Below are positions 6,996 to 16,880 of a stretch of 64,000 bases of DNA, piece after piece. Source of the stretch: Halomarinibacterium sedimenti (lineage in GTDB: Bacteria; Bacteroidota; Bacteroidia; Flavobacteriales; Flavobacteriaceae). The DNA lies in the NCBI RefSeq assembly GCF_019312585.1, contig NZ_JAHWDP010000002.1:434001-498000 (forward strand), written 5' to 3'. Position numbers and translations under genes: made by a program. Each line of letters begins with the position of its first letter. The stretch's first letter is position 1. Under the pieces are notes generated by a model. It was not told the DNA's origin. It ran no database searches and was given only the letters and a program-made list of their open reading frames with translations.

Positions 6996-9857
6996 CTACT
7001 GTTTTACATTTTTCATTTTTACTTCTTCGCCATCTTTATCTACAAGCATGACTTCGTCAAAGCCCATTTTTTTAAACTGTGGATATTGGGTAGTGGCATC
7101 ACCTACTACCAAATACGCCATTTTAGACTCGTCGAGGTATTTATTGGCAAGTTCCTTATGTTGCTCTAAGGTCATATTTTTAATTACCGCTTCCTCGTCT
7201 TCAATGTAGTTGGGGGAAAGTCCGTAATTACTCATTTCCTGTAACATTCCCAATAAAGAGAATTGAGTTTCAAATCGGCGAGCGTTGGATTTAATCAATG
7301 CATTTTTAGTGAAGTTTAAATCTTCTTCCGAGATTCCTTCTTTATACTTCGCTATTTCGTCTTTAAAAATCTTTACCGATTCTCCAGTAGTATTGGTACG
7401 CACACTAGAAGATGCAGTAAAAGTTCCGGGTACTTTACCACCACTAAAACCTGTTCGAGCACCGTAGGTATATCCTTTTTCTTCACGAAGTATCAAGTTT
7501 ACATTTCCGCTAAAAGAGCCTCCTAACTTGTAATTCATAACCTCTGCAGGATAAAAATCTTTATCATTTCGAGATAATCCCACATAACCAATATTAATCA
7601 CCGATTGCTTGGCATTAGGAATATCCACAAAATACAAAGAAGACTTATCTCTGTTATTTGTGATTGGATATTCTGGAATGGTTACTTCCTTAGCAGCCCA
7701 ACCTTCTTCAATTCCTTTTAAATTGGCAAGTGCTTTTTCTTTATTGATTTTACCCACTACATGGAATTTTGAAATAGAAGGTGAAAAATTCTTGTTGTAG
7801 AATGCTTTTAAGTCATCTATAGTGATAGCCGTTACAGATTCCTCAGTACCAATAGAAGGATAGCTAAAAATATGATCCTCACCATAAAGTAGCTTATTGT
7901 ATACATTATTTGCAACGGTATTTGGATCTGCTGCAGAACGCTTAATTTGGTTAATAGTAGCCGTTTTAATTCGTGCAAATTCTTCTTCGTCCCAACGAGG
8001 CTCTAATAGAATTTCCTTCACCAAATCCATGGTTTTATCAAAATTACGCGTTAACGTATTTCCTTGAATAACAATAGACTCATTTGAAGTATACATACTA
8101 ATACTAGCACCCAACATTTCAATTTCTTCTTCTAACTGCTCTGGCGTTTTGGTAGCAGTACCTTCCATCATGATATCAGTCATTAAATTGGCAACACCAT
8201 TTTTATTTTTGTCATCGAGTAAATGTCCACCGTCTATTACTAGACTGAAGTTTACTGTTGGAATTTCATTTTGCTCAATACCATAGACTTTAAGTCCATT
8301 AGCTAATTCAGCATTCCAACTTGAAGGAATATTTAATTCTGGTGCTGGACCTTGTACTGGCTCTACAGAACGATCAAAATTAGAAGGTGTTTTTGCAATT
8401 TCTTCTTCTTTGTCTTCAATTACTTTCTCTACATTCTCCTTAATTTCTTCTTCTACCACTGGGGCTTTTTCAGAATTTTCCGCAATAAGAGTCATTTGCC
8501 CTTTTGGTACAAAACTAGTCATTACAAAAGGCTTGTCTTTAATGTATGTGTTGTACACACGCAATACATCTTCCTTGGTTACTTTTTTAATGTTTTCGAT
8601 ATCCTGCTCGATAAATCCAGGGTCACCTGCAAACACATTATACTGACACAACTGAAAAGACTTCCCTAACACACTACTAATTCCATTGTAAAACTGTGTT
8701 TCAAGCCCAGCTTTAATACGCTCTACATCGCGATCTGTGACTCCTTCTTTTTCAAACAATGCAAAGGATTCAAAAATGGCACTTTCCACATTGTCTAAAT
8801 CCACTCCATCATTGGCCGTAATACGAATATGAAACTCCCCTGCAATTTGTTGTGTATTACTATATGCGGATGTTCTTGATGTAAGTTCTTTCTCTTTCAC
8901 TAACACTTTATACATAGGAGCTTTCTTTCCGCTGGAAAGAATTTCGGCAAGAAAGTCTAATGCATACGCATCGTCTGTATATTGTTCAACCGTCGCCCAA
9001 ACCATATTCAATTGTGGCGCTTGTGCAAAATTATCTTCGTGATAAAAACGCTTTGTTTCAGCAATCGTAACAGGTTGTGGCTTTAATGGCTCTACTTCTT
9101 GACGTCTTTTAATTTCGCCAAAATACTTTTCTATCATGGCTTTGGCTTCTTCCGTTTCAAAGTCACCTGCTAACACCAAGGTAGCATTGTTAGGCCCGTA
9201 GAAACGATCATAAAACTCTTTAACATCTTCTACGGTGGCGTTTTGCAAATCGACTAACTCCCCTATCACCTGCCAGTTGTATGGATGCCCTTCTGGATAG
9301 ATGTTTTTGTCCAACACCCAATTGGTGTGCCCGTAAGGATTGTTGTCTACACGTTGTCTTTTTTCGTTTTGAACCACTTCTTGTTGATTGTAAAAAGCAG
9401 ATTCGGTTACGGTATTGATTAAATACCCCATGCGATCACTTTCTAACCACATTACCATTTCCATGGCATTCTTTGGAACTACTTCGTAATAAATGGTTCC
9501 GTCTTTCCAGGTTCCACCATTTAAAGTTCCTCCGGCATCTTGAATTTTTTTAAAGAATTGGTCTTGGCCCACATTTTCAGATTCCTGAAAAAGCATATGC
9601 TCAAATAAGTGCGCAAATCCGGTACGGCCCGCTTTTTCACGATTGGATCCAACTCCATACTGAATGGCTAATGAAATAATGGGGTCACTCTTATCTTGGT
9701 GTAATACAACATCCAGCCCATTGGCTAATTCGTATTTTTCGAAATCGATAGAAAGTTTTGCTGTTTCTTCTGGAGCTTCGTTCCCTTTTTTGCAGGCAAC
9801 AAATAAGAGCCCTACAAAAAGAAACAATAGTGTTTTTTGAAAGTTTTTGAAATTCAT
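6996..9857 (-). CDS. M16 family zinc metallopeptidase, lipoprotein
   Basis: 953-aa pitrilysin/insulinase-type peptidase made of two M16 repeats. Residues 1-22 are a lipoprotein signal ending in LLFVAC (lipid-modified C22). The N-terminal half has the inverted zinc motif HLFEH at 83-87 and the downstream Glu in NEKRQRVDNNPYG. The second half (from about 510) has lost the motif (NLMTDIM in its place), the usual active/inactive arrangement of this family. A Glu/Lys-rich linker at about 470-490 joins the halves. It probably degrades peptides in the periplasm or at the outer membrane. Monocistronic, with a terminator behind it. Confidence 0.93.
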   Translation of the reverse strand: MNFKNFQKTLLFLFVGLLFVACKKGNEAPEETAKLSIDFEKYELANGLDVVLHQDKSDPIISLAIQYGVGSNREKAGRTGFAHLFEHMLFQESENVGQDQFFKKIQDAGGTLNGGTWKDGTIYYEVVPKNAMEMVMWLESDRMGYLINTVTESAFYNQQEVVQNEKRQRVDNNPYGHTNWVLDKNIYPEGHPYNWQVIGELVDLQNATVEDVKEFYDRFYGPNNATLVLAGDFETEEAKAMIEKYFGEIKRRQEVEPLKPQPVTIAETKRFYHEDNFAQAPQLNMVWATVEQYTDDAYALDFLAEILSSGKKAPMYKVLVKEKELTSRTSAYSNTQQIAGEFHIRITANDGVDLDNVESAIFESFALFEKEGVTDRDVERIKAGLETQFYNGISSVLGKSFQLCQYNVFAGDPGFIEQDIENIKKVTKEDVLRVYNTYIKDKPFVMTSFVPKGQMTLIAENSEKAPVVEEEIKENVEKVIEDKEEEIAKTPSNFDRSVEPVQGPAPELNIPSSWNAELANGLKVYGIEQNEIPTVNFSLVIDGGHLLDDKNKNGVANLMTDIMMEGTATKTPEQLEEEIEMLGASISMYTSNESIVIQGNTLTRNFDKTMDLVKEILLEPRWDEEEFARIKTATINQIKRSAADPNTVANNVYNKLLYGEDHIFSYPSIGTEESVTAITIDDLKAFYNKNFSPSISKFHVVGKINKEKALANLKGIEEGWAAKEVTIPEYPITNNRDKSSLYFVDIPNAKQSVINIGYVGLSRNDKDFYPAEVMNYKLGGSFSGNVNLILREEKGYTYGARTGFSGGKVPGTFTASSSVRTNTTGESVKIFKDEIAKYKEGISEEDLNFTKNALIKSNARRFETQFSLLGMLQEMSNYGLSPNYIEDEEAVIKNMTLEQHKELANKYLDESKMAYLVVGDATTQYPQFKKMGFDEVMLVDKDGEEVKMKNVKQ

Positions 9858-10011
9858 TTTTTTGATTGTTTAATTGGCATTAAATATACTATCCATACAA
9901 CGACGATTCCCTTAAAATAGTGTTAAATAGATTTGTAGAATTAACAACTGACCTTTATCATATTTTTTGAGTATTGATTTTCTCAATTTAGAGCAAGCAA
10001 AATTTGAAGGT

Positions 10012-11877
10012 ATGGGAGAACAAAAAGTAAGCCTACAAAGGAATAGTAAAACGCAAACCCAGTTTGTTGAACATTTATTACAGGATATTGAGGCACTCGA
10101 ATATATGCTGGAACATAATATATTTGAATCTGGCATTACACGTATTGGAGCAGAGCAAGAATTCTGTTTGGTAACAAAAGATTGGCGCCCTGCAAATAAT
10201 GCAGATCCTATTCTTGAGGAAATAAACGACCCCCATTTTACTACAGAATTAGCTAAATATAATTTGGAAATTAATCTTGATCCAGTAGAATTAAAAAAAG
10301 ATTGTTTTCAGGTAATGAGAAATCAGCTTGAAAGCCTATTAATTAAAGCAAATGTTGCGGCAAAGAAGAACAATTCTAAAGTAGTACTTACAGGAATTTT
10401 ACCTACCATTACACAAACACACTTAAAGTTAGATTATATAACAGAAAGGCCACGTTATCTCGCCCTTAATGAACGATTAATGGCGCAGCGTGGTTCTCAT
10501 TTTCATTTACATTTAATGGGTGTAGATGAATTAAGCATACAACACGATTCGGTTTTATTTGAAGCCTGTAACACCAGTTTCCAGTTACATCTTCAAATAG
10601 ATCCAGATGACTTTATTTCAAGTTTTAATTGGGCGCAAGCTATTGCTGGCCCAGTACTAACGGTTTGCACAAATTCGCCTCTACTGTTAGGAAGAGAATT
10701 ATGGAGCGAAACCCGAATTGCACTCTTTAAACAAAGTATTGATACCCGTCATACCACTTTAGCACTTAAAGATCAAATGCCACGTGTATCCTTTGGTAGT
10801 CATTGGGCAACAGGAAGTATTGTTGACATTTACAAAGAGAATATTGCACAATACAAATCGGTTTTAGCACAGGAAATAGATGAAAATTCTATGGAAGAGA
10901 TTAAAAAAGGAAACATCCCAAAACTTAAGGCACTTAGTCTTCATAATGGCACGTTGTATCCTTGGAATAGAGCCTGCTATGGCGTGGGTGGAGGAAAGCC
11001 TCATTTACGAATTGAAAACAGATATATTCCTGCAGGACCTTCGGTATTGGATGAAATGGCAAATTTTGTTTTTTGGGTAGGACTTATGAAAGGACGTCCA
11101 AAAAAATTTGATGATATGTCTAAAGTCATGGATTTTAGAGATGCAAAATCAAATTTCATTAAAGCCGCCCGTTACGGAAGTGAGGCCTTGCTACGTTGGG
11201 AGGGAAAAGAGTATACTACCAACGAGTTACTTAAAACTGTACTTCTTCCTATAACTAAAAAGGGATTACTTAATAGTAATATCAATAGTGATGACATTGA
11301 TTTCTATTTAAAAATTATACAGGACAGAATTTCTTTAAAAGGAGGTTCAAAATGGATGATTTCCAACCTTAGAACCTTAAAAGAAAAACAAAAAACCGAT
11401 CAAGCTCTTAGGTTAATTACCCGATATACCTATAAAAATCAGAAAAAAGGATTTCCAGTTTCTCAATGGAAAAATATTCCTACAAAAGTTCGTTTAAAAG
11501 ATTTTACCCCATGGGTCGGTCATGTTATGACTACGCGTTTATTTACAGTAAAAGAATACGATTTAGCTTCTTTGGCAACTAGTATTATGGAATGGAAAAA
11601 CATTCATCATATGCCTGTAGAAAATGAAAACGGTAAGCTTTGTGGTTTGCTTACTTGGACCCATGTTAAAAAAATGAAATCGAAAAAGATGGATAAAAAC
11701 GTCACGGTTAAAGATATTATGGTTGACAAAGTTATTACTACAACTCCTACCACTTCTATTGAAGAAGCCATAACGGTAATGAAAGAGAACCTCATTGGAT
11801 GTTTGCCTGTAATACAACATGAAGAACTCATTGGAATTGTAACAATTAAAGATGTCCTTGTTTTTGACCATGAATAA
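10012..11877 (+). CDS. GCS2-type glutamate-cysteine ligase-like domain fused to two CBS domains
   Basis: 621-aa protein. Residues 1 to about 480 resemble family-2 glutamate-cysteine ligases (carboxylate-amine ligases), with GAEQEF near the N-terminus, an RGSHFHLHLMG block and LHLQID. Residues about 505-560 and 566-621 are two CBS motifs, which normally bind adenine nucleotides and regulate the attached enzyme. The reaction is likely ATP-dependent amide-bond formation on an amino acid; the product is unknown. An in-frame TTG at 9967 would add 15 residues but sits in a TATTTTTTG promoter-like stretch, so the ATG at 10012 (MGEQKV) is preferred. It overlaps the following metallohydrolase gene by 8 bp, suggesting a paired pathway. 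Confidence 0.85.
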   Translation: MGEQKVSLQRNSKTQTQFVEHLLQDIEALEYMLEHNIFESGITRIGAEQEFCLVTKDWRPANNADPILEEINDPHFTTELAKYNLEINLDPVELKKDCFQVMRNQLESLLIKANVAAKKNNSKVVLTGILPTITQTHLKLDYITERPRYLALNERLMAQRGSHFHLHLMGVDELSIQHDSVLFEACNTSFQLHLQIDPDDFISSFNWAQAIAGPVLTVCTNSPLLLGRELWSETRIALFKQSIDTRHTTLALKDQMPRVSFGSHWATGSIVDIYKENIAQYKSVLAQEIDENSMEEIKKGNIPKLKALSLHNGTLYPWNRACYGVGGGKPHLRIENRYIPAGPSVLDEMANFVFWVGLMKGRPKKFDDMSKVMDFRDAKSNFIKAARYGSEALLRWEGKEYTTNELLKTVLLPITKKGLLNSNINSDDIDFYLKIIQDRISLKGGSKWMISNLRTLKEKQKTDQALRLITRYTYKNQKKGFPVSQWKNIPTKVRLKDFTPWVGHVMTTRLFTVKEYDLASLATSIMEWKNIHHMPVENENGKLCGLLTWTHVKKMKSKKMDKNVTVKDIMVDKVITTTPTTSIEEAITVMKENLIGCLPVIQHEELIGIVTIKDVLVFDHE

Positions 11878-13072
11878 CACCCAAACAGAACAAGTTCATA
11901 CCAAAAATAGATTTAAAAGAATTATTGGAACTTTTAAAGGAAATAACTCAGGTCCTACCCTAGTCTTCATTGGAGGTATTCATGGGAACGAATCTAGTGG
12001 CGTTTTAGCTCTTGAGAGGGTGCTAGAGTCTTTACAAGGAAAAGAAGCAGAATTCTCTGGAAAAATAATTGCATTGGCTGGAAATCTAAAAGCCTTACAG
12101 CATAAAGTACGTTTTATTTCAACAGATTTAAATCGACTATTTACAATTGAAAAAGTAAATGAAATTAGAACAGGAAAACAACAAACCCTTGAGGATGAAA
12201 AAGAGCAAATTTCACTTCTAAAAGAATTGGATCGGATTATCCTTACCGAAAAAGAGCCGCTTTATTTCTTCGATTTACACACCACATCTAGTAAAACAGA
12301 ACCTTTCTTAACCATAAATGACACCCTATTAAACAGAAGTTTTACAAAAAACTACCCCTTACCTATAGTTTTGGGAATTGAAGAATACTTAGAGGGACCA
12401 CTACTTAGTTTTATAAATGAGTTGGGCTATGTTGCCTTTGGTTTTGAAGCAGGCCAGCATACTTCAAAAAAAGCATTAGAAAACCATATTTCCTTTATTT
12501 ATGTATCCTTCATGATTGCAGGATCCTTGTCTGAAAGTGATAAGAACTGCAAGTTACACTTCTATAAACTACTGAAGGCTACTATTCAAAAAGATAAGTT
12601 CTACGAGATTATTTATCGGTTTAAAATTGAGGAAAAAGCTAGTTTTAAGATGCATGCTGGTTTTGAAAATTTCCAAAAAATTGATAAAAACAGGGTTTTG
12701 GCTGAAAATAATTATCAGGAAATTTATAGCCCGTATTCTGGTTCGATTTTTATGCCATTATATCAAGGAAAAGGGAATGACGGATTTTTTGTCATTAGAA
12801 AAATTCCCAAGGTATTTTTAACCCTTTCAAAATGGCTTCGAAATGTAAAGTTAGATCACTTATTGGTATTACTTCCTGGAGTAAATTGGCAAAATAAAAA
12901 TAAAGAGGCGATGGTAATCAATCTTACCGTAGCTCGTTTTTTTACAAAGCAATTTTTTCATCTATTAGGCTATCGAAGTAAACGAAAGGATAGTAAACAA
13001 CTAATAATGAAAAATCGCGAACGAGCTTCAAAAAAGGAGATGTACAAATCATCACGATGGTTCAATAAGTGA
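11870..13072 (+). CDS. Succinylglutamate desuccinylase/aspartoacylase-family metallohydrolase
   Basis: 400-aa zinc-dependent amidohydrolase. The zinc ligands are visible: H38 and E41 in GGIHGNES and H137 in FFDLHTTS; E193 in GFEAGQH is the expected catalytic glutamate. About 150 C-terminal residues follow the catalytic core. The family hydrolyses N-acyl amino acids such as N-acetylaspartate or succinylglutamate. Its start overlaps the GCS2-CBS gene by 8 bp, so the two are translated together; a pair that makes and breaks an amide on an amino acid is a reasonable inference. The ATG at 11870 is used rather than one at 11852 deeper in the upstream gene. Confidence 0.85.
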   Translation: MNNTQTEQVHTKNRFKRIIGTFKGNNSGPTLVFIGGIHGNESSGVLALERVLESLQGKEAEFSGKIIALAGNLKALQHKVRFISTDLNRLFTIEKVNEIRTGKQQTLEDEKEQISLLKELDRIILTEKEPLYFFDLHTTSSKTEPFLTINDTLLNRSFTKNYPLPIVLGIEEYLEGPLLSFINELGYVAFGFEAGQHTSKKALENHISFIYVSFMIAGSLSESDKNCKLHFYKLLKATIQKDKFYEIIYRFKIEEKASFKMHAGFENFQKIDKNRVLAENNYQEIYSPYSGSIFMPLYQGKGNDGFFVIRKIPKVFLTLSKWLRNVKLDHLLVLLPGVNWQNKNKEAMVINLTVARFFTKQFFHLLGYRSKRKDSKQLIMKNRERASKKEMYKSSRWFNK

Positions 13073-13096
13073 TTGAAATTTAAGTATTTATACGTA

Positions 13097-13127
13097 TTTG
13101 TTTTCGACTTGGTCAAATTTAACTTGG
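13097..13127 (+). promoter_or_regulatory. Flavobacterial-type promoter of the CxxCH lipoprotein gene
   Basis: TTTG at 13097-13100, a 19-nt spacer, then TAACTTGG at 13120-13127, one mismatch from TAnnTTTG. It would give a short leader before the ATG at 13148, and it lies inside the longer TTG-started frame, arguing against that start. Confidence 0.5.
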
Positions 13128-13147
13128 TTCCGTTAAAACAACCAAAT

Positions 13148-14581
13148 ATGAAAACTTCAATCAAAAACCTGTTCACGTCTATTTTACTAACCTTAGGCTT
13201 ACTTTTTTCTATTTCGGCCTGTAAAGAAAAAGAAAATAAAAAAGAACCGGTTGCCTATGAAGAGGCAACCGTTAATAGTACTTGTAATTGTGAAACGAGT
13301 TGGTTCCCTCACGATCAAACCCCTGCTCCTGAAGAAGGAAAGGGCAGTCCGTTTGATACTACCAGTACGACCAACTGTATTTTTCACCAATGGTCTTGGC
13401 AAAAATTTTTGTATTTAACGAAACCTAGTGGCAACGGTAAACCCGTCTTTCTTAATGATTTAATACAGGTAGATAGTAAAATGGAGACCGTCATGCAGCA
13501 AGCCAGTGCCAGTCTGGTGCTAACCGATACAGCACAAGCTGGGTCACAAGGTGTTTTAAGAAGCAATCCTACCTTAAGTGCAAGCAAAAAAGAACAAACT
13601 GTTTTCTATGGAATTTTTATCGATTCTACCATGCAAGCTGCCGCAAAAAAATATAATATTGAACTCTTAAATGGTTCGCTTAAACCAAATAATTCAGCTT
13701 CATTTCCAGTAAGTTCCTTGGAGGTTAAATCTTCTTGGATAACCACCGCAAGTATTCCTGAAGCACAGTTAAGCGGGTATTACGTAACTGAAGCTGCCAT
13801 ACTTCAAAAAGATGGTTCTTATAAAAATACTTCGGTAGCATTTTTAGGGATGCATGTAGTAGGGGTTGTTGAAAACCATCCAGAGTTTATTTGGGCTACG
13901 TTTGAGCATAACGATATGGCTCCTATTATGGATTGGAATACTCTTACAGCATCTTCAGAAAGTGATTTATTGTTTTTTGGAAAAGGAACAGCGACCAATC
14001 TGGATGGGATTATCTGGACAGGAAAAACTCCAAAGACACCCAATCAAAATTACACACTATATCAATATGGAGTGCCAAAAGTAAAAGGAAATAGTTTTAT
14101 GAGTACCAGTCAACAGGAGCCTGAAAATTTCGACAACATCACTAGTATTAACGCTTGTGTGGAAAGCAGCTTAAACGATGTTTGGAACAATTATTTTTAC
14201 AATGGTTCCCTCTGGATTAATATGGATGGCAAAACGCCACAAGAACAAGTTGCGCTTTTAATTTCGCTTAGCGGAAACCTTGCCAACTCTGCTCCTGGAG
14301 ACGACACTAGAGGCTCTGTTAATGCCGCCAATAGTACTATGGAAACCTATGTGCAAACAGGTGGGAAATCGTTAGACAGTATCTCTGTCACCAATTTAGT
14401 AAGCTGTTTTAGTTGCCACAATGCTGAAAACTTTAGTAGTGGAAAACCTGTTTCTCCACTTTACATAAGCCATATATTTAATGGGTTTATCCAAGCCAGT
14501 CAAGGAAAAACACTTTCTGAAATCAATGCGATGAAAGTAAATGAGTTTAAAAACTTAATGATTGAGAAAAGTAAGGATTAA
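13148..14581 (+). CDS. Lipoprotein with a single CxxCH haem-binding-like motif
   Basis: 477-aa predicted lipoprotein: a hydrophobic signal ending in FSISAC (lipidated C25), then a Lys/Glu-rich linker. I recognise no overall family. Close to the C-terminus is SCFSCHN, a CxxCH motif (C420, C423, H424) typical of covalent c-type haem attachment; a met-ligand candidate lies in the following 40 residues. An N-terminal CNCETSWFP segment adds another cysteine pair. A longer frame begins with TTG at 13073, directly after the upstream stop, but the signal peptide and promoter place the start at 13148. A periplasmic or outer-membrane redox role is possible but unproven. Confidence 0.75.
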   Translation: MKTSIKNLFTSILLTLGLLFSISACKEKENKKEPVAYEEATVNSTCNCETSWFPHDQTPAPEEGKGSPFDTTSTTNCIFHQWSWQKFLYLTKPSGNGKPVFLNDLIQVDSKMETVMQQASASLVLTDTAQAGSQGVLRSNPTLSASKKEQTVFYGIFIDSTMQAAAKKYNIELLNGSLKPNNSASFPVSSLEVKSSWITTASIPEAQLSGYYVTEAAILQKDGSYKNTSVAFLGMHVVGVVENHPEFIWATFEHNDMAPIMDWNTLTASSESDLLFFGKGTATNLDGIIWTGKTPKTPNQNYTLYQYGVPKVKGNSFMSTSQQEPENFDNITSINACVESSLNDVWNNYFYNGSLWINMDGKTPQEQVALLISLSGNLANSAPGDDTRGSVNAANSTMETYVQTGGKSLDSISVTNLVSCFSCHNAENFSSGKPVSPLYISHIFNGFIQASQGKTLSEINAMKVNEFKNLMIEKSKD

Positions 14582-14613
14582 TCAATCTAGGAAGTTGGGG
14601 TAGGTTTTAGAAT

Positions 14614-16155
14614 TTACCCCAACCACCCATCTCTATCGAGACTACGGTATTGAATAGCTTCAGAAATATGGTTACCAGTAATACTTTCGGCATTTTCTAA
14701 ATCGGCTATGGTGCGTGCTACTTTTAAAATTCGATCATAGGCTCGTGCCGAAAGATTTAATCGCTCCATAGCATTTTTCAGTAGCGCTAAAGATCCTTCA
14801 TCTAACACACAAAATTTTCTAATTTGTTTTACACCCATTTGCGCATTGTAGTGAATATTTTCAAATTCCTCAAAACGCTTTGCTTGTATCTCCCTTGCCT
14901 TGGTAACACGTTCTCGAATGACAATGCTCTGCTCCCCTTTTCGGGTATCACTCAGTTTTTCGAAAGGAACAGGGGTCACTTCAATATGAATATCAATTCT
15001 ATCTAATAACGGTCCCGAAATTTTACTTAAATAGCGTTGCATTTCGGCTGGTGAAGAGGTGACGGGCGCATTGGGATCATTAAAATACCCACCCGGACTA
15101 GGATTCATACTTGCCACCAACATAAAGCTTGCTGGGTAGGTTACCGTAAAACGCGCTCGCGAAATGGTAACATCTCGATCTTCCAAAGGTTGCCGCATCA
15201 CTTCCAGCACACTGCGTTTAAATTCGGGAAGTTCGTCTAGAAATAACACCCCATTATGTGCTAAGGAAATTTCACCAGGTTGTGGATATTGCCCACCGCC
15301 CACGAGTGCAACATCACTAATGGTGTGATGCGGACTTCTAAATGGACGACTGGTCATGATGCCTCCCTTTTCCATGGTTCTACCCGCCACACTGTGAATT
15401 TTCGTGGTTTCTAAGGCTTCGGTTAAGGTTAAGGGTGGCAAAATACTTGGAAGACGCTTTGCGAGCATGGTTTTCCCACTTCCGGGAGGGCCAATAAGAA
15501 TGATATTGTGCCCACCAGCCGCAGCGATTTCCATACAACGCTTAATGGATTCTTGTCCTTTTACATCGCTAAAATCGAATTCGGGGTTTTGGAGGTGTTC
15601 GTAGAATTCGGCCTTCATATCAACCGAAACCTGTTCCAATTCTTTTCCTTCGTTAAAAAAATCGATAACTTCTTTAATAGAGCTCACACCAAAGACTTCC
15701 AGTCCGTCAACAATAGCCGCTTCTTTTGCATTTTGTTCTGGTAAGATAAAGCCTTTAAACCCTTCTTTTTTGGCATTGATTGCAATGGGTAAGGCACCAC
15801 GAATGGGTTGCAACGAACCGTCCAATGACAATTCTCCCATGATAATATAATCACTTAAGGAAAATTGTTCTAGAATTTGACCCGAAGACACCAAAATTCC
15901 CATGGCCAAGGTAAGATCATAAGCCGAACCCTCCTTGCGCATATCGGCAGGTGCCATATTAAGGGTAATCTTTTTTCCCGGAATTTTGTAGCTATTATTT
16001 TGAAGTGCCGCTGCAATTCTGTAGTTGCTTTCTTTTATAGCATTATCGGGCAGGCCCACTAAGTGATATCCAACGCCAATATCTGTATTTACTTCTACGG
16101 TAATGGTGGTTGCTTCCACACCAAAAACAGCACTCCCATATACTTTTGTGAGCAT
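14614..16155 (-). CDS. YifB/ComM-family magnesium-chelatase-like AAA+ ATPase
   Basis: 513-aa cytosolic protein, full length. The N-terminal ChlI-like (Lon-protease-fold) domain spans about 1-170. The AAA+ Mg-chelatase domain has Walker A GPPGSGKT at 222-229 and a Walker B segment [10 protein letters not shown], and the C-terminal Mg_chelatase_C domain ends in LDRDGWLG. ComM homologues act as a branch-migration helicase during integration of transforming DNA, so a role in recombination is expected. It is convergent with the CxxCH lipoprotein gene; a GTTGGGGTA/TACCCCAAC stem (14594-14623) spans the gap and its own stop codon. Confidence 0.92.
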   Translation of the reverse strand: MLTKVYGSAVFGVEATTITVEVNTDIGVGYHLVGLPDNAIKESNYRIAAALQNNSYKIPGKKITLNMAPADMRKEGSAYDLTLAMGILVSSGQILEQFSLSDYIIMGELSLDGSLQPIRGALPIAINAKKEGFKGFILPEQNAKEAAIVDGLEVFGVSSIKEVIDFFNEGKELEQVSVDMKAEFYEHLQNPEFDFSDVKGQESIKRCMEIAAAGGHNIILIGPPGSGKTMLAKRLPSILPPLTLTEALETTKIHSVAGRTMEKGGIMTSRPFRSPHHTISDVALVGGGQYPQPGEISLAHNGVLFLDELPEFKRSVLEVMRQPLEDRDVTISRARFTVTYPASFMLVASMNPSPGGYFNDPNAPVTSSPAEMQRYLSKISGPLLDRIDIHIEVTPVPFEKLSDTRKGEQSIVIRERVTKAREIQAKRFEEFENIHYNAQMGVKQIRKFCVLDEGSLALLKNAMERLNLSARAYDRILKVARTIADLENAESITGNHISEAIQYRSLDRDGWLG

Positions 16156-16211
16156 AGATTATGTGTTAATTTAAAAATGTGGGGAGTTATGTACTGTGAA
16201 AATAAAAAAAA

Positions 16212-16880
16212 TTATTCAATAATGCTTAAGGACACTAGATTGTTCTTAATGGCAAAAACGACCAAACCTGCTAAATTCTTTACACCTGTTTTTTCCAGTA
16301 AATTTTTTCGGTGTACCTCAACGGTACGTTTACTAATAAAAAGTTTTTCGGCTATTTCTTGAGAGGTTTTTTGATGACAGATAAGCTCAAGCACTTCCCG
16401 TTCTCTTTGGGTTATAAAGTCGACATCAAAAAAGGTACGTGAGTCGCTTTTTTCGGAATTTTTTAAAGATTTTACCGCTTCCATCACAAACGAATCGTAA
16501 TAAAATCCATTATAAAACACTTGCTTAATAGTGTGTAATACTTTTTGGGTGGGCGAATTTTTTACCAAATATGCTGAAGCTCCCACATCAATCATATTTC
16601 GTATAAATGGTTTTGTATTGTAAGTCGTTAAGGCAATGATACTAATCTCTGGAAATTCTTGATGAATACTTTTTGTAGCCTCCACACCGTTGAGTTCTGG
16701 CATTTTAATATCCATGATTATAATATCTGGAAGTTCTTTTGCCGTGGTTAAAAATTCTATTAATTCCTTTCCGTTACTGGCTTGAAAGATAATTTCTATT
16801 TCATCATCTTTTGAGAGGATATGAGACATTCCTACTCTAAACAATTCTTCGTCGTCGGCAAGGACTACTTTAATTTTCAT
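16212..16880 (-). CDS. NarL/FixJ-type response regulator (cassette B)
   Basis: 222-aa response regulator: receiver domain with D9-D10 and phosphoacceptor D57 (IIMDIKMPELNG), then a LuxR-type HTH (about 155-215, with ITQREREVLELI and SQEIAEKLFISKRTVEVH). It overlaps the upstream kinase gene by 11 bp. It is paralogous to the regulator at 1520-2173 and closes the same order of genes. Its HTH recognition helix differs from that of cassette A (SKRTVEVHRK versus SPKTVDGYRQ), so the two may not share all sites. Confidence 0.94.
   Translation of the reverse strand: MKIKVVLADDEELFRVGMSHILSKDDEIEIIFQASNGKELIEFLTTAKELPDIIIMDIKMPELNGVEATKSIHQEFPEISIIALTTYNTKPFIRNMIDVGASAYLVKNSPTQKVLHTIKQVFYNGFYYDSFVMEAVKSLKNSEKSDSRTFFDVDFITQREREVLELICHQKTSQEIAEKLFISKRTVEVHRKNLLEKTGVKNLAGLVVFAIKNNLVSLSIIE

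Noticed and set aside
8352-8669. Plus-strand reading frame of 105 codons inside the M16 gene
   Set aside because: It is the antisense of a well-conserved peptidase and is rich in Phe/Tyr/Leu as expected for an opposite-strand shadow.
9967-10011. N-terminal extension of the GCS2-CBS protein from a TTG
   Set aside because: The stretch overlaps a promoter-like TATTTTTTG and adds no conserved residues; the ATG at 10012 is more plausible.
13073-13147. Longer N-terminus of the CxxCH lipoprotein
   Set aside because: It begins with TTG right after a stop, would place 25 residues ahead of a clear lipoprotein signal, and covers a promoter.
14594-14623. Another GGGGTA-TACCCC site, or a terminator, between two convergent genes
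   Set aside because: The arms are separated by 12 nt instead of 2 and the element overlaps a stop codon. With no T-run it is neither the operator nor a convincing intrinsic terminator.
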